Shown: in pieces, positions 5,142 to 8,536 of the stretch
Layout of the letters: each line of letters starts with the position of its first letter
How positions within the stretch are numbered: the stretch's first letter is position 1
Source of the DNA: Austwickia sp039812465
GTDB taxonomy: Bacteria > Actinomycetota > Actinomycetes > Actinomycetales > Dermatophilaceae
NCBI GenBank assembly: GCA_039812465.1
Contig: JBDIAS010000143.1
Location: forward strand, 1 to 8,536
DNA: 8,536 nucleotides
Direction: 5' to 3'
The notes under the pieces: generated by a model
What the model was told of the DNA's origin: nothing
What the model saw: only the letters and a program-made list of their open reading frames with translations
The model's database searches: none
Program-made: the position numbers and the translations under genes

Positions 5142-6337
5142 GCGGCGAGGAAGGACGGGTGCGATCAGACCCGGTGGTCGGGCGGCTGGGGAGCGCGGTC
5201 GGACCCGCGGCGGACCCGCACGGGGTCCTCGGGGGCGTACGGGACGCCGTGGGTCGCAGGCGACGGCGACGCCAGGGCATCGTCGCCGTCCTGGGCACGC
5301 TCGGCGTCGTGGCCACTCTTGGCGGCGGTCTCGCGCTGACCGGGGACCGCGTCCCGGTGGTCTCGGGTACCCCGGCCCCGGGTCTGGATACTCAGAGCTC
5401 TGCGCCGGGTCCGGCCGCCTGCCCGGAGCGTCTTGGCCCAAGGCCGGTGGGCCGGCTGTGGGTTCCGGAGGGGCCGACGGTGCTCGAGGTCTCGGAGCGA
5501 CTCGCTCCCGCCGAGGCCCCGGCGGCCGTCCTCATCTGCCGGTACGGAACCGACGAAGGCGCGGATGCCACCGACGTCCCCCCGGAGGCCATCGCCACCG
5601 TCCGACCACCCGATCCGGCTCCGCGGCGCTGGGATACGGACGCGCTGCACAGTCAGGGCCTCCTGAGGTCGGGTCACGATCGCTTGGCAGCGGACCTGTC
5701 CCTTCTGCCGCGGGCGCCGGGCCCGCAGACCTGCCCGGCGATGGCCGCGCCGGTCACCACCTACCTGATACGGCTGGAGTACGCCGACGGCGCGGGGGAG
5801 TGGGTCGCGACGAGTGACCACATCTGCATGGATGCGACGACCAATGGGTCGTTCGCGACGTTCATCTCCGTGGCGGAGCGGGCGAAGACGGCGCTGGATA
5901 CGGGCGCGTGGGCCGCGCCTGACGAGCCGACGTCTCCCTACGCCTGCCGCGTGCCGGGTTGGTTCCCCGGACGGGCCGGAGACGACGTCCTCGTGCCGTC
6001 CGGAGCGCGCGAGGTCACCATCTGCGGGGAGGGAGCGAGTGGCGAGTATCCGCGCGCGCGACTCGACGCGAACGCCGCGAGGGGGGTGCTCGACGCGCTG
6101 CGGTCGCGTCCGGTCGAAGACGTGACTGACGGGGTGGCCTGTCCGGGACCGATGAAGCCGGCGTACGTGCTCTACGTGACGTACGAACGTGGTCCCGGCG
6201 TCGCCGTGAGGGTCCACCCGGGTTGTTCTCCCGAGGTCTTGTCCGGCTTCACGCGCATGATGCCTGACCCGGACGGGGCGGTGTACGCGGCCGTCGAGCG
6301 CGCCCTCGAGGAGGCCGCGCGCACCAGAAGCGGCTGA
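5138..6337 (+). CDS. Single-pass membrane protein with duplicated four-cysteine outer domain, putative sigma partner
   Basis: Protein of 399 residues. A short cytoplasmic N-terminus (1-46, ending in six arginines) leads into one membrane helix at about 47-68 and an outer region of about 330 residues. The outer region holds eight cysteines: C95, C134, C199, C230, then C270, C296, C335, C363. The two sets align as a repeat: Cys, then VP...V..(I)C, then CP...Y(L/V)..(L/V).Y, then Cys. This points to an internal duplication with probably two disulfides per unit. The ATGA overlap with the ECF sigma gene suggests a regulator, but the cytoplasmic part lacks the HxxxCxxC zinc motif of common anti-sigma factors and is very short. 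It could be a non-canonical anti-sigma factor, a co-expressed sensor or an exported target. I do not recognise a family. The start at 5138 follows AGGAGGT (5126-5132). Confidence 0.8.
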   Translation: MSGEEGRVRSDPVVGRLGSAVGPAADPHGVLGGVRDAVGRRRRRRQGIVAVLGTLGVVATLGGGLALTGDRVPVVSGTPAPGLDTQSSAPGPAACPERLGPRPVGRLWVPEGPTVLEVSERLAPAEAPAAVLICRYGTDEGADATDVPPEAIATVRPPDPAPRRWDTDALHSQGLLRSGHDRLAADLSLLPRAPGPQTCPAMAAPVTTYLIRLEYADGAGEWVATSDHICMDATTNGSFATFISVAERAKTALDTGAWAAPDEPTSPYACRVPGWFPGRAGDDVLVPSGAREVTICGEGASGEYPRARLDANAARGVLDALRSRPVEDVTDGVACPGPMKPAYVLYVTYERGPGVAVRVHPGCSPEVLSGFTRMMPDPDGAVYAAVERALEEAARTRSG

Positions 6338-6357
6338 AGGGCCACCCCCGCAGGGCC

Positions 6358-6380
6358 GGTCCGCCCGCGGCGCAGGGACC
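6358..6380. terminator. Weak hairpin between convergent operons
   Basis: GGTCC (6358-6362) can pair with GGACC (6376-6380) in the 44-base gap between the sigma operon and the sulfur operon, which end facing each other. Being palindromic at the stem it could serve both directions. The stem is only 5 bp with a 13-base loop and no T-tract. Confidence 0.25.
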
Positions 6381-6381
6381 C

Positions 6382-8070
6382 TCAGGACCGCAAGTGGTCG
6401 CGGACCCGGGCCAGCATGGCCAGGGCGTCCTCGGCCGCCTGGGCGGCCAGGATCGGGTTGTCCGCGAACGTCGCGAACCCACAGTCCGTGTTGATCAGCA
6501 CCCGCTCCCGTCCGAACGTGGAGATCGCCCGCTCCGCGCGGGCTAGCACCGCCTCGAAGGTCTCGGACGACGGGTTCTTCTGGTTGAAGACGCCGACGCC
6601 GAGCCGCTGGTCGTCGCGCACCCCGGCCAGCGCGTCCAGCTCGCCGGCCCGAGGGGTGCACAGCTCCAGCATCAGCGTGTGGACGTTGAGCGAGGCGAGC
6701 AGCGGCGTCAGGGGACGGTAGTCCCCGGACAGCGCCTTGCTCTCGTCGGGGGTCCAGTTGCCGCGGCATACGTGCACGGCCAGCCGGTCGGCGGGCAGTC
6801 CTGCGGTCACCTCTTGCAGCAGGTCCTGGGCGAACGCCAGCTCCTCCTCCGTACCGCGTCGTTCCCCGAGCGCGCCGCACATGAAGGTGCGCCCGCCCGC
6901 GCCGACCTCCCCGTACAGCACTTCCGTCAGCACCGGCTCGTCGAGCTGCACGAGGGCGACACCGGCCGCGAGCAGGTGGTGGATCTCCTCGCGGAGGATG
7001 CGTACGACGTCGCGGGCGAGATCTTCGCGCGTGTCGTAGGCCCGGTCGGAGACGCATTCCATCCACATCGTGCGGGTCAGCAGGTACGGGCCGGGCAGGT
7101 CCACCTTCACCGCCCGGTCCGTCAGGGTCATCGCGAACCGCGCCTCGTGCTCGGCGAGCGGCGTCGAACGGCCGAGCGGTCCGAAGACGGCGGGGTGCCG
7201 GATCTCCCCGGCGGGCACGTCGAGGGAGCGCAGCTCGCGCTCGAACTCGATCGGGTCATCGACGTAGGGGAGCAGGTCGGTGATCGGGATGAGCTGACAG
7301 TTGTCCAGCAGCCCGCCGACGAAGCTCGAGTAGTTGTCCCGGCGCATCTCCCCGTCCGAGACGACGTCGGTGCCCGCGCGCACCTGCGCGGCGACCGCCA
7401 GCCGGACCGCGTCGTCGGCGGTCGCCTGGAAGTCCGCGTCGCTCAGGCGGCCTTCCAGGTGTTGGTGCAGCGCCTGCAGCAGCCACGGCGGACGCGGCCA
7501 GCTGCCGAGGTTGACGACGGACAGCGGCTCGATGGTCGGCGCTGGGGCGGGGTCGGGCAGGTGCGTCGGGATGACCGGCTGCACGACCTCCTGAACGATC
7601 GCCATCTGAGGCTTCTTGCGCTGCTTCTTACCGGCCGCCGACGCTGCCTTGGGCGCCGGGGTAGGGCTGGTCGTGACGGCCGCGTCCGAGACACCGGAGC
7701 CGGGCGCGCCCGCCGCCGCCGGGGTCGGGGCTGTCCCGGCGGAAGCCGCGGGCGGCGCGAACGGCCCCTTGCTGACCAGGAAGCGCCACTGGGGCACCTC
7801 CCGGTCCCCATCGCGGAACCGCGCGTGCTGGACGTTGACTAGCTCGTTACCCGTGAGACGGCACCACGCGGGCAGATCCACCTCGACCGTCGAATCGACC
7901 GAGCAGATCTCGAGCAGCCGGCCCGGATCGAGCGGGTCGATGTGCTTGCGGATCAGGAGCAGCAGCCCGTTGCCGCAGTCGAGATCGCCGCCGTCGAAGC
8001 TCGCGTCGGGTGGGTAGGGGTGCGCGCCCACGCCCGCGGGAGCAGGGGCGGCGTCGGTGGTCTCGCTCAT
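6382..8070 (-). CDS. TusA-like sulfur carrier fused to MetE-type zinc methyltransferase core
   Basis: Protein of 562 residues in three parts. Residues about 28-103 resemble TusA: LDCGNGLLLLIRK carries the expected carrier cysteine C32, DLPAWC has the second conserved cysteine C70, and the domain ends WRFLVSKG like the TusA terminus. Residues about 104-170 are a Pro/Ala/Ser linker with a basic patch (KKQRKKP). Residues about 180-562 are the C-terminal catalytic barrel of cobalamin-independent methionine synthase: GSWPRP, SDGEMRRD (238-245), PGPYLL, VQLDEP (374-379), and zinc ligands H433-x-C435 (HVCRGN), E469 and C530 (NTDCG). The N-terminal barrel of full-length MetE (about 750 residues total) is absent, as in core-MetE proteins. 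It probably binds zinc and activates a thiol for methyl or alkyl transfer; the fused carrier suggests sulfur or a thiol is channelled to that site. Reaction and substrates are unknown. It lies 52 bases after the DsrE gene in one operon. Confidence 0.88.
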   Translation of the reverse strand: MSETTDAAPAPAGVGAHPYPPDASFDGGDLDCGNGLLLLIRKHIDPLDPGRLLEICSVDSTVEVDLPAWCRLTGNELVNVQHARFRDGDREVPQWRFLVSKGPFAPPAASAGTAPTPAAAGAPGSGVSDAAVTTSPTPAPKAASAAGKKQRKKPQMAIVQEVVQPVIPTHLPDPAPAPTIEPLSVVNLGSWPRPPWLLQALHQHLEGRLSDADFQATADDAVRLAVAAQVRAGTDVVSDGEMRRDNYSSFVGGLLDNCQLIPITDLLPYVDDPIEFERELRSLDVPAGEIRHPAVFGPLGRSTPLAEHEARFAMTLTDRAVKVDLPGPYLLTRTMWMECVSDRAYDTREDLARDVVRILREEIHHLLAAGVALVQLDEPVLTEVLYGEVGAGGRTFMCGALGERRGTEEELAFAQDLLQEVTAGLPADRLAVHVCRGNWTPDESKALSGDYRPLTPLLASLNVHTLMLELCTPRAGELDALAGVRDDQRLGVGVFNQKNPSSETFEAVLARAERAISTFGRERVLINTDCGFATFADNPILAAQAAEDALAMLARVRDHLRS

Positions 8071-8122
8071 GTCGGCCTCGTCGTGTCCTTCGCTCGATCC
8101 GGCTGCCGGGTGCTCGGGGAGA

Positions 8123-8482
8123 TCAGTACGTGACGTGCGGCGTGCCGCTCGCCAGGAGCTCGACGAGCTTGGCGCCGCCGACGAGGGTCGTGCCCTCGAT
8201 CAGCTCGGCCTCGTCGTAGCCGCGCTTCTTGAAACACGGGGAGCAGACCCAGATCGCCCCACCGGCCGCGACGTAATTGTCCATCAGCTCCTTGAGCGGG
8301 GCGAAGCCTTCCTCATGCATGTCATCCGCATAACCCGTGACGGCCAGGCGCGCGCCCTCGCTGGAGACGAAGACCACTGTGTCCTGGTCGGAACCGACGG
8401 CGGCGTTGGCGACGACGAAGCCCACCGTCGCCTTGTCAACGTTGTCCTTGGCGTGGGAAATCGAGACGCAGAACGAGCCCAT
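8123..8482 (-). CDS. DsrE-family sulfur-transfer protein
   Basis: Protein of 119 residues with the alternating beta-alpha fold of the DsrE/DsrF family. The N-terminus is CVSISHAKDNVDKATVGFVVANAAV, followed by a strand TVVFVSSEGARLAV. The conserved loop IWVCSPCFKKRGY has C80 and C83; in this family a cysteine here carries persulfide sulfur. The usual role is cytoplasmic sulfur relay to or from TusA. The neighbours fit: a probable TusA gene ends six bases before this start, and a TusA domain begins the next gene. The start ATG at 8482 is preceded by GGAAGGAAGG within the end of the upstream gene, so the genes are tightly linked. A CxxC pair rather than a lone cysteine could allow release of sulfur as an intramolecular disulfide; that is inference. 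Confidence 0.88.
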   Translation of the reverse strand: MGSFCVSISHAKDNVDKATVGFVVANAAVGSDQDTVVFVSSEGARLAVTGYADDMHEEGFAPLKELMDNYVAAGGAIWVCSPCFKKRGYDEAELIEGTTLVGGAKLVELLASGTPHVTY

Positions 8483-8488
8483 GGCGGG

Positions 8489-8536
8489 TCAGCCTTCCTT
8501 CCGGCGGATCAGATAACGCGGGTGTTCGGCGTGCGC
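8489..8536 (-). CDS. Partial gene, C-terminus of probable TusA-family sulfur carrier
   Basis: On the minus strand 15 codons run from the window edge to a TGA at 8491-8489 and read AHAEHPRYLIRRKEG. The segment RYLIRRKEG closely matches the C-terminus of TusA proteins (RYLIRKGG in the E. coli protein). The stop is six bases before the DsrE start and the likely DsrE ribosome binding site lies inside these codons, as expected for an operon. The match is short, so TusA is probable rather than proven; the body of the gene lies outside the window. Confidence 0.5.
   Translation of the reverse strand, partial: AHAEHPRYLIRRKEG

Noticed and set aside
5138..5275. Zinc anti-sigma (ZAS/RsrA-like) domain at the start of the sigma partner
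   Set aside because: No cysteine or HxxxCxxC motif exists before the membrane helix; all eight cysteines lie outside the membrane.
5165..7066. A 633-codon open frame on the minus strand across the sigma-partner gene and the end of the MetE fusion
   Set aside because: It is antisense to two well-supported genes, extremely rich in Arg, Gly and Pro, has no recognisable domain, and arises from the high GC content that removes stop codons.
6679..7842. A 387-codon plus-strand frame inside the MetE fusion
   Set aside because: Composition is arginine/glycine/valine-rich without motifs and it is fully antisense to a gene with intact zinc ligands and domain structure.

Overview
The window is about 70% GC by eye, with GTG and ATG starts, strong purine-rich ribosome binding sites and protein families typical of Actinobacteria (SigE-family ECF sigma factor, actinobacterial-type acyl-CoA dehydrogenase, general stress protein with a glycine-rich membrane hairpin). 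It is read here as a chromosomal segment of a high-GC actinomycete; the genus cannot be fixed from this sequence. No rRNA, tRNA, CRISPR array, transposase or integrase was seen.

Layout from left to right. (1) Positions 161-1010 (+): an intact type VII toxin-antitoxin pair, MntA-like nucleotidyltransferase antitoxin followed by HepT-like HEPN ribonuclease toxin, closed by a hairpin at 1064-1089. (2) Positions 1095-1878 (-): two small four-helix membrane proteins of unknown function whose genes overlap by 8 bases. (3) Positions 1879-2236: a divergent control region carrying the same 10-base motif (TCACCGTACG) once in each orientation, each copy pointing at its own gene. (4) Positions 2237-3436 (+): an acyl-CoA dehydrogenase with intact catalytic glutamate and a strong hairpin after it. 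(5) Positions 3608-4405 (+): a general-stress-type membrane protein with a long disordered tail. (6) Positions 4406-4607: an intergenic region with a 25-26 bp tandem repeat. (7) Positions 4608-6337 (+): a SigE-family ECF sigma factor overlapping by 4 bases a single-pass membrane protein. Its outer part has eight cysteines arranged as two four-cysteine repeats; it may be a regulator of the sigma factor but lacks the usual zinc anti-sigma motif. (8) Positions 8536-6382 (-): a sulfur-transfer operon.

The most striking part is the last one. Reading leftward, it holds the tail of a gene that looks like the C-terminus of a TusA sulfur carrier (cut by the window edge), a DsrE-family protein with a CxxC pair, and a 562-residue fusion. 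The fusion joins an N-terminal TusA-like domain, through a low-complexity linker, to the catalytic core of cobalamin-independent methionine synthase (MetE), with all four zinc ligands present. TusA and DsrE proteins hand persulfide sulfur to one another, and the MetE core uses zinc to activate a thiol for methyl transfer. The set therefore suggests a pathway in which carrier-bound sulfur is delivered to, or received from, a zinc thiol/methyl-transfer enzyme. That link is inference; the domains and residues are visible in the sequence.
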